Shown here: positions 17,525-27,272 of the stretch, one piece after another
Layout: each line of letters begins with the position of its first letter
Numbering within the stretch: the first letter of the stretch is position 1
Source: Thermoplasmata archaeon
GTDB taxonomy: Archaea; Thermoplasmatota; Thermoplasmata; Lutacidiplasmatales; UBA184
Reading direction: 5' to 3'
DNA length: 64,000 nt
NCBI GenBank assembly: GCA_021817605.1
Contig: JAKAUN010000005.1
Location: 38,248 to 102,247, forward strand
Notes under the pieces: generated by a model
Seen by the model: only the letters and a program-made list of their open reading frames with translations
Database searches by the model: none
What the model was told of the DNA's origin: nothing
Translations under genes and position numbers: made by a program

Positions 17525-19036
17525 ATGGATCAGGCGTCGGTGGCCGAGGTCGGCACCAGTCTGCGCGAGCGTAACGTGCTCGTCCTCGACCTTTCTCGCA
17601 GCATGCTCGCCCCCCTCCCGGAGGACGACCCCCGGGCCGTCTCCCGCCAGAAGATCGAGGTGGCGCGCACCGCGGTATACCGCATCCTCCAGGACGCGAT
17701 GCGTAGCGGCGAGCCGTTCGGTCTGGTCACCTTCACGGAGAGCGCCCGCACGCCGGTGCCTCTCGCGACCGTCCACCGGGACAACCTCCCGGTCATCGAG
17801 AACATGGTCGGCCTCCTTACGCCGAACGGCCGATCGGCGATCTGGGACGCGCTGGGCGCTGCTGCCGACCTGCTGCGCGTCGGCGACGACGGCGTCCAGG
17901 GCCATCTCCTCCTCGTGACCGACGGATGGGACAACGCCTCCAAGCGCTTCGGTCTCACCGACCGCCCCGGAGGGCGTCTCAACGCCGGGGCGACCGACCT
18001 GGTCACGCAGCTATTGCCTCCGCAGAGCCAGCTCAGCCTCAGGATCGTGGGCATCGGGGACGGAGCCGAACGCGACAAGGGCGTGGACACCCGCGCGATG
18101 GGCCGCCTGCTCGAGCGGCTGGAGGCCCGCGGGCGGGAGATCGGCTGTCCCGGACCGTTCGTCTTCCAGGAGGTCCGAACGGGAACCCAGCTCTTCGCCC
18201 AGATGGTCCAGGCGTTCCTCGACATCAACTACCGCGAGGACCTGCCCCTCGAGGAGCTGCATCCGGACGAGCTCGCCGAAAGGGCGGCGCGTGCCGCGCG
18301 GGCGCTCAAGGAACCTCGCCAGCACACCACCGTCGGGCGACTGCATCTCACCCCGAGCGTCACCGCGGCCGGGACCGAGCCAGGGGCGTCGCTCTCCGCG
18401 CCGCTTCCTGCGGTCGAGGTGGGTGTCGTCCCGCTCGCCGGGGCGGCGCCATCCTACCTTCGCGATCGCTACGGACCCCTCGGCGAGATCATCGAGGCCT
18501 ACGCGGCCGGCCAGTACGACCAGGCGTTCCAGATCCTGATACGCGCGGAGAAGCTTCTCCCGCCGGTGACCCGCTATTACTGGGAGGCGCGGATCGAGTT
18601 CGCCTGGGGCCAGCCGGGCGAGGCGGCCCGCTCCCTCCTGAGGGCCTGGTCGGAGGCCGAGCGACTCCCCTCCGAGAGCCAGGCGCAGGTCTCGCGTCGC
18701 CTCGCGCTCCTCCAGGCGAAGATGCAGAACGACGGCGAGACCGAGACCCTCGTGAAGTTCCTCGACGACACCGAGCGCCGGATGGAGGGGATACGACCGG
18801 CGGTCAGGGAGCGGCTTCGCGATCTTCTCGGGAGCCTCATGGAGCTTCGCGGGACCTACCAGCTCACCCGCCTCGCCGGCGAAGGGGACCTCCAGGACGC
18901 GGCGCTCAAGCACGAGGGGGCGGTCGAGCGGGTCTTCGGGCGCCTGCAGGACGCCCGGCTCGAGCTCGCGGGCACCGGGGCCCGGATCGAGGGGCTTCTT
19001 GATTTCGTTGAGATCTGCTTGGCGGAGATGCGGTAA
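17525..19036 (+). CDS. von Willebrand factor A (MIDAS) domain protein with C-terminal helical region
   Basis: NVLVLDLSRSMLAPL (DxSxS MIDAS), GLVTFTESA, LLLVTDGWDN; ATG at 17525. Confidence 0.88.
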   Translation: MDQASVAEVGTSLRERNVLVLDLSRSMLAPLPEDDPRAVSRQKIEVARTAVYRILQDAMRSGEPFGLVTFTESARTPVPLATVHRDNLPVIENMVGLLTPNGRSAIWDALGAAADLLRVGDDGVQGHLLLVTDGWDNASKRFGLTDRPGGRLNAGATDLVTQLLPPQSQLSLRIVGIGDGAERDKGVDTRAMGRLLERLEARGREIGCPGPFVFQEVRTGTQLFAQMVQAFLDINYREDLPLEELHPDELAERAARAARALKEPRQHTTVGRLHLTPSVTAAGTEPGASLSAPLPAVEVGVVPLAGAAPSYLRDRYGPLGEIIEAYAAGQYDQAFQILIRAEKLLPPVTRYYWEARIEFAWGQPGEAARSLLRAWSEAERLPSESQAQVSRRLALLQAKMQNDGETETLVKFLDDTERRMEGIRPAVRERLRDLLGSLMELRGTYQLTRLAGEGDLQDAALKHEGAVERVFGRLQDARLELAGTGARIEGLLDFVEICLAEMR

Positions 19037-19050
19037 CGGAGGAAGTCAGG

Positions 19051-20220
19051 ATGGGCGCAGTGAAGGTCACGACCACACGGACGCGAAGGGCGAGCTCGAG
19101 CCGCAGGGAGAAGGCCCCGTCGGTCGACTCGACACGGATCGCGGTCGTGGGGATCCCGGCTTCGGGGAAGACGACGTACTTTCGGTTCCTCTCCGGGCAC
19201 TTCGGCCTCAACCTTCCCGTCACGTTCGTCCCGGGCCGGGAGAACGGCGGCGCCCTCCCTCTCTTCGGCGACCTCAACAGCGACGTGGTCCTCGAGGAGA
19301 CGACCTACGAGGCCACCGATCCCACCGACCCCGAGGAGGGCCTCGAAACGACCACCCGCTACTACGTCAACCGCCCGATGGAGGACCGCAAGAAGCTCTG
19401 GGTCGAGCTCGCCGCCGGCCGCGAGGACCAGGGGGTCCTGACGAAGTACCCTCTGCCGACCAAGTTCAACCAGTTCGTCGAGATGCGGATGCGCTTCCGG
19501 TACGGCTCTCCCGAGGAGCCGGGGGCCTCCAAGCCCATGGAGCTGCACACGGTCGACGAGGCCGGCGGCATCATCGCCGACTACTTCACCTACGACCGGC
19601 TCTGGCTCACGAGCCCGGAGGCGGAGGTCCCCGAGAGGTCCTGCCGGGTCATCCCGCACTTCGACGCGTGGCGGCCGGACCGCCAGGACCTCTGGCGACG
19701 CGGGCTCACCCTTCTCGGACGGTTCGTCCAGGGAGCGGACGCCATCCTGCTGCTCCTCTCTCCCGCGCTCGGCTCGCTGCGCGACCAGGCCCAGCAGGTG
19801 AACCTCGCCCGCGGGGTCTTCCGCTACGTGACCTCGCGGGGGCTCCCCCTCGTCGTCGCGGTCTCCAAGGCCGACCGACTCCACGAGTTCTACGGGGAGA
19901 TCGAGCGCACCGTGCGCGAGAGGAGCTTCCAGAGCAGCTTCGACCCGGTCGATTTCCTCCTCCGCCGCGACGGCGCGGGGATGGGGACGATCCTGGTCGC
20001 CCAGGAGGGACGCGGGATCTCCACGCGCGAGGACGTCTTCCTCATCTCGAGCGCGGTATCCACGGGCGAGGGCCACCCGATGTTCCTCTCCGAGTCCGGG
20101 GCCCCTGCTCCCGAGACCGGCACGCCGACCGCCGGCGTGCCCGTCATGGTGAACACGACCCTCCCTCTCGCCCGCGCCTGCGAGCGGGTCTTCAGCCGCC
20201 GCGCGACCAAGGAGAACTGA
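19051..20220 (+). CDS. TRAFAC-type P-loop GTPase (double-GTPase-like)
   Basis: IAVVGIPASGKTTYFRFLSGH (Walker A), LHTVDEAGG (G3-like), VAVSKADR (G4-like SKAD). Confidence 0.75.
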   Translation: MGAVKVTTTRTRRASSSRREKAPSVDSTRIAVVGIPASGKTTYFRFLSGHFGLNLPVTFVPGRENGGALPLFGDLNSDVVLEETTYEATDPTDPEEGLETTTRYYVNRPMEDRKKLWVELAAGREDQGVLTKYPLPTKFNQFVEMRMRFRYGSPEEPGASKPMELHTVDEAGGIIADYFTYDRLWLTSPEAEVPERSCRVIPHFDAWRPDRQDLWRRGLTLLGRFVQGADAILLLLSPALGSLRDQAQQVNLARGVFRYVTSRGLPLVVAVSKADRLHEFYGEIERTVRERSFQSSFDPVDFLLRRDGAGMGTILVAQEGRGISTREDVFLISSAVSTGEGHPMFLSESGAPAPETGTPTAGVPVMVNTTLPLARACERVFSRRATKEN

Positions 20221-20223
20221 GCC

Positions 20224-23200
20224 ATGGCGACCTCCGATCTCGGCCCCCTGCGCTCGATCTCGCCGGTCGCCTCCGTCTGGTGCCGCCAGGTCGACAACGA
20301 GGCGGAGAGCCCGGGCTACACGGCGATCCCGGACGAGTTCCCGGGCCGTCGGGAGACGATGGAGGCGATCCGGCTGGTCGGCAACCTCACGATCAACGCC
20401 TCCGACACGCACGACTACTGGGACCCGGACCCGAGCTCGACGCTCTCCTACTACCCGAACCTGTTCGTCTACCCGGCCGCCGGCGGACGCTACACCTGCG
20501 TGGGGAGGATGTTCCTCTCCACCGAGGACCGCCCGCGTCTCGGCATGAAGACGCTCGTCTTCGTCACCGACGACCTCACCCAGAGCGGCGCCTTCGGCGA
20601 GATGGTCCTGCGTGCCCTCGCCTCCCTGGACGGGCGGGCCGAGCGTCCCCGCTCCGAGCTCAAGGCCGACCCGTCGGTCTACCAGGCGGTCGGCGAGGGG
20701 TTCCTGTTCCACCGGGGGACGACCGAGCCCGTCGTCGCGGTCGCGAGCGAGCAGTGGGAGACGGTCGGTCAGACCGTCATGGAGATGATCCGCTCCATGC
20801 CTGCTTCGCTGGTCGCCCTCGGGGCGTTCCTCGTCTTTCCGTACTTCCTTCCGGCCGCCAAGGTCGACCTCCACCAGCTCACCGAGGAGATCCCCCTCGC
20901 GCTCGCGGTCATGCGCGTCCCGAGGCAGGAGGCCGAAGGGGAGCGCCACACCAAGCGCATGCAGAGCTGGGAGAGCCTCCCGGTGAGCGTGCGCGACCTT
21001 ACCCGGCCGCCGTCGGGGCGGTCGAAGGAGAGCCTTCCGCTCGTCCTGCAGTACGTGCGCGACGAGGAGGAGAATCGCGTCGCCGAGGTCGCGCGCCGTG
21101 TCGACCAGGTCGAGGGCCCGCGGCTCGCCGCGCATCTTTCCGATACGGAACACCAGCGCGGCCGCGAGCGCCGGCGCGAGATGTGGCGGATCGGCACCGC
21201 GATGGAGACCGCGGCGCTCCTCCTGAGCCGGCCGAAGGGCCGCTCCGTCAAGGTCTCGGCGGAGACCCAGAAGCGCGCCAACCAGTACCTGGAGGCCAAG
21301 CCGGGCGAGAGCCCGCTCCTCCCCGCCGCGCCCGCCGTCGGAGCCGCCCCGACGACGCCCTCGCCGCTCGGCTCCCCCGCTCCCCCCTCGCCGAGCCCCT
21401 CGCTCGCCTCCGCCTCGGCCTCCAACGCCTCGGGCACGACACCCCCGCCCTCCCCGGCGGCGTCGGCCACGGGGGACTCTTCGCGTCCGGCCGGCTCGAC
21501 CGGATCGCTCCCAACCGGCGTGCCGCAGTGGCTGCGGCCCACCGCCGGCATCACGCTTCCCCCCGAGGAGCGCAACCGCGTTCCCCTTCCGACCTCGGAC
21601 GACCCGTCGCGGAGTCCTCGTCCGGCCTCCCCCGCTACGGGCCCGTCGTCCGCCAGCCTTCTCGGCCGGCCCCCCGAGCCCGGGGCCCCGGCGGCGCCTT
21701 TGAGCCCTCCTGCGCGGCCCGCCGACGGTCCGATCGCCTGGCAGCCTTCCGCCAACGACCTCGATGCCCGCGTCGCGCGGGCGCTGCAGCAGGCCGAGGC
21801 CCGCTGGTCCGCCGAGCTCGACCGTCGGCTCCACGCGACCGTCGAGAGCCTCGCCCGCGAGCCGCTCTCCGAGCTCTCCGGACGCCTCTCCTCCCTCGAG
21901 CAGCGACCGATCCCGACCTCGGAGGAGATCGGAGCTGCGGTCGAGAGTCGGCTGCGCGGAGCGATGGATACGCGCCTTTCGGAGACCGACCGTCGTCTCA
22001 ACGAGACCGTGCTCCGTCCTCTCGAGACGCTCGTCCGCCGCCTCGAGGCCGTCGAGGGACGGAGCGTCCCGACCGCCGAGGCGATCCGCTCGGAGGTCGA
22101 GGGGCACCTGCTCGCCTCCCTCGAGCCGAAGCTCGCCGGGATCGACACCCGTCTCGCCGAGGCCTCCCGCGAGGCGGCCGAAGGATGGGCCGAGCGTCTG
22201 CGTCGGGAGCTCAAGGCGGCGATCGACGAGCTCTCCGCGCGCTCCGGAAAGGCGGAGGAGGAGCTTCGGACCTCGCTCGCGGCCCAGATCGACCTCGAAG
22301 TGCTCGAGGCCAAAGAGCAGGGCACGGCCCTCCGCGAGGAGCTCGAGGGCAGGATGCGCGAGCTGCTCGACCGGCACTTCGCCGAGGCGGAGCGGCGGCG
22401 CGCCCAGGAGACAAGAGAGCTCGAGCAGAAGGTCGGGCTCCTCGTCGACGGACGCGCCCAGGAGCTCGAAAAGCACCTTTCCAGCACGCTCACCGAGCGG
22501 ACCGAGAGGCTCACCGCGGCCTCCGACGACCGCATCTCGCATGTCGAGCGCCGCCTCGCCTCCGAGCGCGACGCCCGCCTTTCCGAGCTCACGGAGGCGC
22601 ATCGGGCCGCCCTCGGAGCGCTCCACCAGAGGACGCTCGCCTCCGTCGACCAGAGGCTCCGGGAGAGCCGCGCGGAGGAGGAGCAACGCTCCGTCACGCT
22701 CGCCGAGACGGTCCGCGGGGAGCTCGACGCGAGCCTCGAGCGCCGGCTCGCCTCCCCCGAGTTCGACGCCGGCCTCGCACACCGCATCCACCGGGCGGTC
22801 GACGCCGCTCGCGCCGAGCAGGGAGCCGAGATCGCCCAGGCGCTCTCCCAGGCCGAGAGCCGCATCGCGACGGCGCGGGAAGAGGCGGTCGGGCAGCTCC
22901 ACGCGGTCCAGAACCAGCTCGCGTCGCGGGAGAGCGACCTCGCCGCCATCGAGGAGACGCTGCGTGCCGAGATCGATGACCTCGACCGACGCCTCATGGT
23001 CGTCAACGACCACGTCCTGCCTCTCGTTCGCCAGACCTGGCTCAAGGTCTCCGAACAGGAGTTCGCCGCCCGGGCGAAGGTCACCGAGGCGCGCCTCGGC
23101 TCGGTGCGCCAGGAGCTCTCGGAGGAGATCCGGCGGGTCGAGGCCGACCTGCTCCAGCAGCAGTCCGATCTCCGCGACCGCCTGGAGGCCTCCGTCGCCA

Positions 23201-23466
23201 GCCACGGGAGGATCTGGCTCAACCTCTTGCGGCAGATCTCCCCCGACGGAGGAGGCGGGATACCCTCCGCCGCGAACCCCGCGTCGCACCGGTTCCCGCG
23301 CCGCTCCCGTCCGATGAGCGCGTCGCTGCCTTCCGCCGCCGAGAGCGAGGCGCTCCCGTCGGACGGAATGCCGTTCGCCGAGGATCCGCCGAACCCGATG
23401 GACCCCGAGCTCGGCCACGAGTTCGGGGCGAAGGACGCACGGCGGCGGCCGCTCCGGCGGGCGTGA
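20224..23466 (+). CDS. GTPase-associated (GAP1-N-like?) N-terminal domain, Pro-rich linker and about 500-aa coiled coil
   Basis: MATSDLGPLRSISPVASVWCRQVDNEAESPGYTAIPDEFPGRRETMEAIRLVGNL...; coiled coil from about 21760 to 23250; starts 4 nt after the GTPase stop. Confidence 0.7.
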   Translation: MATSDLGPLRSISPVASVWCRQVDNEAESPGYTAIPDEFPGRRETMEAIRLVGNLTINASDTHDYWDPDPSSTLSYYPNLFVYPAAGGRYTCVGRMFLSTEDRPRLGMKTLVFVTDDLTQSGAFGEMVLRALASLDGRAERPRSELKADPSVYQAVGEGFLFHRGTTEPVVAVASEQWETVGQTVMEMIRSMPASLVALGAFLVFPYFLPAAKVDLHQLTEEIPLALAVMRVPRQEAEGERHTKRMQSWESLPVSVRDLTRPPSGRSKESLPLVLQYVRDEEENRVAEVARRVDQVEGPRLAAHLSDTEHQRGRERRREMWRIGTAMETAALLLSRPKGRSVKVSAETQKRANQYLEAKPGESPLLPAAPAVGAAPTTPSPLGSPAPPSPSPSLASASASNASGTTPPPSPAASATGDSSRPAGSTGSLPTGVPQWLRPTAGITLPPEERNRVPLPTSDDPSRSPRPASPATGPSSASLLGRPPEPGAPAAPLSPPARPADGPIAWQPSANDLDARVARALQQAEARWSAELDRRLHATVESLAREPLSELSGRLSSLEQRPIPTSEEIGAAVESRLRGAMDTRLSETDRRLNETVLRPLETLVRRLEAVEGRSVPTAEAIRSEVEGHLLASLEPKLAGIDTRLAEASREAAEGWAERLRRELKAAIDELSARSGKAEEELRTSLAAQIDLEVLEAKEQGTALREELEGRMRELLDRHFAEAERRRAQETRELEQKVGLLVDGRAQELEKHLSSTLTERTERLTAASDDRISHVERRLASERDARLSELTEAHRAALGALHQRTLASVDQRLRESRAEEEQRSVTLAETVRGELDASLERRLASPEFDAGLAHRIHRAVDAARAEQGAEIAQALSQAESRIATAREEAVGQLHAVQNQLASRESDLAAIEETLRAEIDDLDRRLMVVNDHVLPLVRQTWLKVSEQEFAARAKVTEARLGSVRQELSEEIRRVEADLLQQQSDLRDRLEASVASHGRIWLNLLRQISPDGGGGIPSAANPASHRFPRRSRPMSASLPSAAESEALPSDGMPFAEDPPNPMDPELGHEFGAKDARRRPLRRA

Positions 23467-23518
23467 GGAGCCCCCTCCCCAGCCTGATAAGGCCGCCCTC
23501 GTTCGTGCTGGGGCCGCC

Positions 23519-23707
23519 ATGGACGTTTCCGACCACCGTCACTGCAAGGTCTGCGGCCGGACGACCGGCCCCAAGCAGGAGACCTGCTCGGCCGAGTGCG
23601 CTGCCAAGCGCGAGGAGCGCCTCAGGTCCGCACGCAACTACCGCTACATCCTCTACGCGACCATCGCCCTCGTCCTCATCCTCTTCCTCAGTGCCTACGT
23701 GAGGTAG
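23519..23707 (+). CDS. DUF2116-like zinc-ribbon protein with one C-terminal TM helix
   Basis: MDVSDHRHCKVCGRTTGPKQETCSAECAAKREERLRSARNYRYILYATIALVLILFLSAYVR. Confidence 0.75.
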   Translation: MDVSDHRHCKVCGRTTGPKQETCSAECAAKREERLRSARNYRYILYATIALVLILFLSAYVR

Positions 23708-23716
23708 GTCGCCTCC

Positions 23717-24532
23717 GTGCGCCCGTACCGCCACGTGGCCCTCGGCGGAACGTTCGACCGCCTGCACGTCGGCCACGACGCCCTTCTTCGGGCGGCCTTC
23801 TCCGCGGGGGAGACGGTCTTCATCGGTCTCACCACCGACGCCTACCTTGCCTCCCATCCGAAGGCCGGTCGGGGCTCCCTGCTCCCGTACCCGGAACGCG
23901 CGCGGCGGCTGAGGCGCTGGCTGCGGACGAACGCCTCCCGCCGTCGCTGGGAGATCGTCCCGCTCGAGGACCGCTTCGGCCGGGCGGTGGGCGAGGGGAT
24001 CGACGCGCTCGTCGTCTCCTCCGAGACCCGCGGGGGAGGCCGCGCGGTCAACGCCGAACGGCGGGACCGCGGCCTCGGGCCGCTCCCGCTCCTCGAGGTC
24101 CCCCTCGTCCTCGCGGACGACCTCCTGCCGGTGAGCTCCACGCGCATCCGCGACGGCACCCTCGGGCCCGGAGGCGAGCGCCTCGCCCCGATCCGGGTCG
24201 GCCTCGCGACGGAGGCTCCTGCCGACCTCCCGCCCCTCACGGAGGCGGTCCGACGCGCGTTTCGGCGGGCCGTGGTCGTGGCGCCGCGGCGACGAAGGGC
24301 GGCCTTGACGGGGGGCCCGGCCCGTAGCCGCGCGGCACGGCTCGCCCTCGGGGCCCTCCGTGACGCCGAGCTCGCGGTCGGCGTGGCCCGCGCGCGCCAG
24401 GGCGGATGGTGGGTCGCCGTTCGCACCGCGAGGGTAGGGCTCGCGGCGAGGCCGGTCGGCGGGGGGGAACCCCGCCTACTGACCCGCGGCGTGGTCCGGC
24501 TGCTCCGGCCCGCTCGGAAGAAACCGCTTTGA
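23717..24532 (+). CDS. coaD: archaeal phosphopantetheine adenylyltransferase fused to a degenerate DUF84-like domain
   Basis: HVALGGTFDRLHVGHDALLRAAF...VSSTRIRDGTLG then IRVGLATEAPADLPPLTEAVRRAF...ARSRAARLALGALRDAELAVGVARARQGGWWVAVRTARV. Confidence 0.8.
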   Translation: MRPYRHVALGGTFDRLHVGHDALLRAAFSAGETVFIGLTTDAYLASHPKAGRGSLLPYPERARRLRRWLRTNASRRRWEIVPLEDRFGRAVGEGIDALVVSSETRGGGRAVNAERRDRGLGPLPLLEVPLVLADDLLPVSSTRIRDGTLGPGGERLAPIRVGLATEAPADLPPLTEAVRRAFRRAVVVAPRRRRAALTGGPARSRAARLALGALRDAELAVGVARARQGGWWVAVRTARVGLAARPVGGGEPRLLTRGVVRLLRPARKKPL

Positions 24533-24557
24533 CGGGGAGAGCCCTCGCGTCGCTCGG

Positions 24558-24779
24558 ATGGAGACCTACCTCAGGGTGACCTTCGACAGCGAGGGTGCGA
24601 AGCCCTCCGAGGTCGCGGACCGGCTCGTCCACGCCGGCTTCGCAGCGACCCAGGGCAACTACGACTTCGTCTACGACTGGAGCGGGCCGGCGAGCCGGGC
24701 GCAGATCCGCGAGCTCTCGGACGAGGTCACGCGGCAGCTCAAGGGCTACCGGGTCCTCTTCGAGATCGAGACGGTCTGA
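24558..24779 (+). CDS. hypothetical small protein (73 aa)
   Basis: METYLRVTFDSEGAKPSEVADRLVHAGFAATQGNYDFVYDWSGPASRAQIRELSDEVTRQLKGYRVLFEIETV. Confidence 0.65.
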   Translation: METYLRVTFDSEGAKPSEVADRLVHAGFAATQGNYDFVYDWSGPASRAQIRELSDEVTRQLKGYRVLFEIETV

Positions 24780-24789
24780 CCGGCCGTCC

Positions 24790-25233
24790 CTACGAGGGCT
24801 CGGGAGGCGGAGCCCCCGGGGGGCGGAGACGCAGACGGACCTCCACCGGGATCCCTGCCTTCTCGAAGAGGACCCCGACCGGGCAGGTGCGCAACGTGAT
24901 CCGAAGGACGGTGGCGACGTCCTCCTCGGACGCCGCTGCGACGACGTCGACCGTCCCCCGGACGGCGGTGATCGTGGGCGTCCCCTTCGGCCGCGACGCA
25001 TCGAGCTCGACCTCGAGCCCGGAGAAGGCAAGCCGCCGCCGACGGGCGACCAGGGCGAAGATGGTGGTGATGCAGCCGGCGAGGGAGAGGACGCTGAGCT
25101 CAAGGGCGCTCGTTCCGGCATCGGTCCCGCCCTCCTCCGCGGTGAGGTCGACCCGCACTTCGTGACCGCGACCGTCGGAAAGCGCCGTGACGAACCCGGG
25201 GGCCCATCGGCCGCGGGCATGCAGCTCCGTCAT
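24790..25233 (-). CDS. OsmC-like family protein
   Basis: LTAEEGGTDAGTSALELSVLSLAGCITTIFALVARRRRL...; resolving-type Cys (LAGC) and TCPVG. Confidence 0.8.
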   Translation of the reverse strand: MTELHARGRWAPGFVTALSDGRGHEVRVDLTAEEGGTDAGTSALELSVLSLAGCITTIFALVARRRRLAFSGLEVELDASRPKGTPTITAVRGTVDVVAAASEEDVATVLRITLRTCPVGVLFEKAGIPVEVRLRLRPPGAPPPEPS

Positions 25234-25355
25234 GGCAGGAGACCTTCGTCTCCCGACCTCCTTCGGGTCAATAGCGTTGGCTCGCCGGACCCCTCCCGTG
25301 CCGAGGGGGAGCGTGGCACGCGGGCGGCCCGCTGGGCCACGAGACTTTTTATCGC

Positions 25356-25688
25356 GTGCCGGGCTCGAAGCGCTCGGTGCAGAGCTACCCCGTCCGTCCG
25401 AGCCACCGCCGCAACCTCGACCCCGCTGCGCTCGCGGCGATCGCGAAGAACCACTTCGACACGGTCAGCGTAGACGGCGCCGAGATGGTCGCCGCCCACG
25501 GGGCGATCGAGAAGCTCTCGGTCCGACCCGAGGGCCGGGAGCTTCGCCTGACGGTCACGATGCGGCCCAAGGTCGCGGACGAGGTCGCCCGCGAGACCAT
25601 CGCTCGCTACAACGCCTTCCTCGAGGAGACGACAGGCTACACCTCCAAGGAACGGGCCCGACGCCTTCGTAAGTCGGCCGGGGAGTGA
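25356..25688 (+). CDS. conserved archaeal protein (DUF5611-like)
   Basis: 110 aa MPGSKRSVQSYPVRPSHRRNLDPAALAAIAKNHFDTVSVDGAEMVAAHGAIEKLSV...; family name from memory only. Confidence 0.5.
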   Translation: MPGSKRSVQSYPVRPSHRRNLDPAALAAIAKNHFDTVSVDGAEMVAAHGAIEKLSVRPEGRELRLTVTMRPKVADEVARETIARYNAFLEETTGYTSKERARRLRKSAGE

Positions 25689-25703
25689 GCCGCCCGTCGG
25701 ACG

Positions 25704-27272
25704 ATGCTCGGGAGCGCCCCGACGGGCCGAGAGACCGAGCTCGAGCGCCTGAGGAGCCGGGTCGCGGCCTACTTTCCGGTCTACGAGACCCGGGTGGGTC
25801 CCCAGTCGCTCCTTCTCGCGATCCACGCCGATCGCGCGACGCTCGAGACCAAGTTCGACCAGCTGCGCCAGGAGCTCTGGACCCTAGGCTACGTCCCGAT
25901 CCTCCGACGTGAGCACGGCGAGGAGTTCGTCGAGGTCGTTCGTCGCCCGAAGCTCGGCGGCCGTCGCCCGTGGATCAACCTCGTCCTGCTCGCCGCCACC
26001 ATCGGCACGACGGCGTTCGCCGGGGCGATGATCTGGCTCGCCTACGTCGGGAGCCTCACGCTCGAGCCCACCGACTTCCTCTACGGGGCGCTCTATTTCG
26101 CCGGGCCGCTCATGGCGATCCTGGGGGTCCACGAGACCGCGCACTACGTGGTCGCCCGCCGACGCCATCTGGACGCCTCGCTCCCGTACTTCATCCCGAT
26201 CCCCCCGCCCTACCTCCTCGGGACCTTCGGCGCGTTCGTCAGCATGCGCGAGCCGTTCCCCGACCGCAAGACGCTCTTCGACGTCGGCGCCGCCGGTCCG
26301 CTCGCGGGCCTTGCCGTCGCGGTGCCCGTCGCGCTCGCGGGTCTCGCGCTCTCCGCCCACGCGCCGACGCTTCCTCTCACCTACTGCGGCCCGACCCTTC
26401 TCGGCCAGAACTACGGCAACCTCCTTCTCGGCCCCTCGGCGCTCTGGCTCGCGCTCTCGCTGTTCTTCCCGACGGGCCTCTCCAACCTCCATCCCCTTGC
26501 CCTCGCCGGATGGGTCGGCCTCCTCGTCACCGCGATCAACCTGCTCCCCGCCGGGACCCTGGACGGCGGCCACATCTTCCGCGCCCTCCTCGGCGAGCGC
26601 GCGCGCTACGTCTCCTACCTCGCGGCGATGCTCCTCTTCGCGCTCGGGATCTTCTACCTCGGCTGGCTCATCTTCGGCTTTCTCGTCCTGATCCTCGGCC
26701 TCCGCCACCCGCCCCCGCTCAACGACCTCACACCGCTTGATCTCAAGCGCTACGCGGTGGGGGCGCTCGTCGCGGGCGTGCTGGTGGGCGGCTTCGTGCT
26801 GGTCCCTATCGCCGCCCCCCTCGGCACGGTGGCGCTCAACGCGCCGTCCTCCACCCCGTGGAACCACCCTCCGCCTCCCGCCGCCGTCGGGGCGAACCTC
26901 TCGGTGGCCGTGGAGAACCGCGACCCGGTGACGCACGGCTTCTTCTTCCACCTCGAGATCACGAACGTGAGCGAACGCGTCGGCAGCACCACCAGCTACC
27001 TCACCGGGCCCGCCCTGGCCGCGTGGGAGGCCAACGCGAGCTGGACGTTCGTCCTGCCGGGTCGCGCCCCGATCGGGCCGGTGTCGGGCGGCTCGGCGCA
27101 GCTGCCCTCGGGCGAGTTCTACGCGATCAACGCGAGCTCCTCCGTCACCCTGGTCGTGGTGCTCACGGATACCCAGGCGGCGACCACCGCCGACGTGAGC
27201 CTCACGACCAGCGAGGTCTGCCCGCCTTCCGGCGGGGGTCACGCCTCGACCAGCTTCAACGTCCTCTTCTAG
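25704..27272 (+). CDS. site-2 protease family intramembrane metalloprotease with C-terminal extracytoplasmic domain
   Basis: GVHETAHYVVARRRH (HExxH), LPAGTLDGGHIFRALLG, multiple TM segments. Confidence 0.85.
   Translation: MLGSAPTGRETELERLRSRVAAYFPVYETRVGPQSLLLAIHADRATLETKFDQLRQELWTLGYVPILRREHGEEFVEVVRRPKLGGRRPWINLVLLAATIGTTAFAGAMIWLAYVGSLTLEPTDFLYGALYFAGPLMAILGVHETAHYVVARRRHLDASLPYFIPIPPPYLLGTFGAFVSMREPFPDRKTLFDVGAAGPLAGLAVAVPVALAGLALSAHAPTLPLTYCGPTLLGQNYGNLLLGPSALWLALSLFFPTGLSNLHPLALAGWVGLLVTAINLLPAGTLDGGHIFRALLGERARYVSYLAAMLLFALGIFYLGWLIFGFLVLILGLRHPPPLNDLTPLDLKRYAVGALVAGVLVGGFVLVPIAAPLGTVALNAPSSTPWNHPPPPAAVGANLSVAVENRDPVTHGFFFHLEITNVSERVGSTTSYLTGPALAAWEANASWTFVLPGRAPIGPVSGGSAQLPSGEFYAINASSSVTLVVVLTDTQAATTADVSLTTSEVCPPSGGGHASTSFNVLF

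Noticed and set aside
18856-23520. 1554-aa minus-strand ORF
   Set aside because: Antisense to the well-supported vWA, GTPase and coiled-coil genes; low-complexity Arg/Gly/Leu/Glu composition typical of GC-driven antisense frames.
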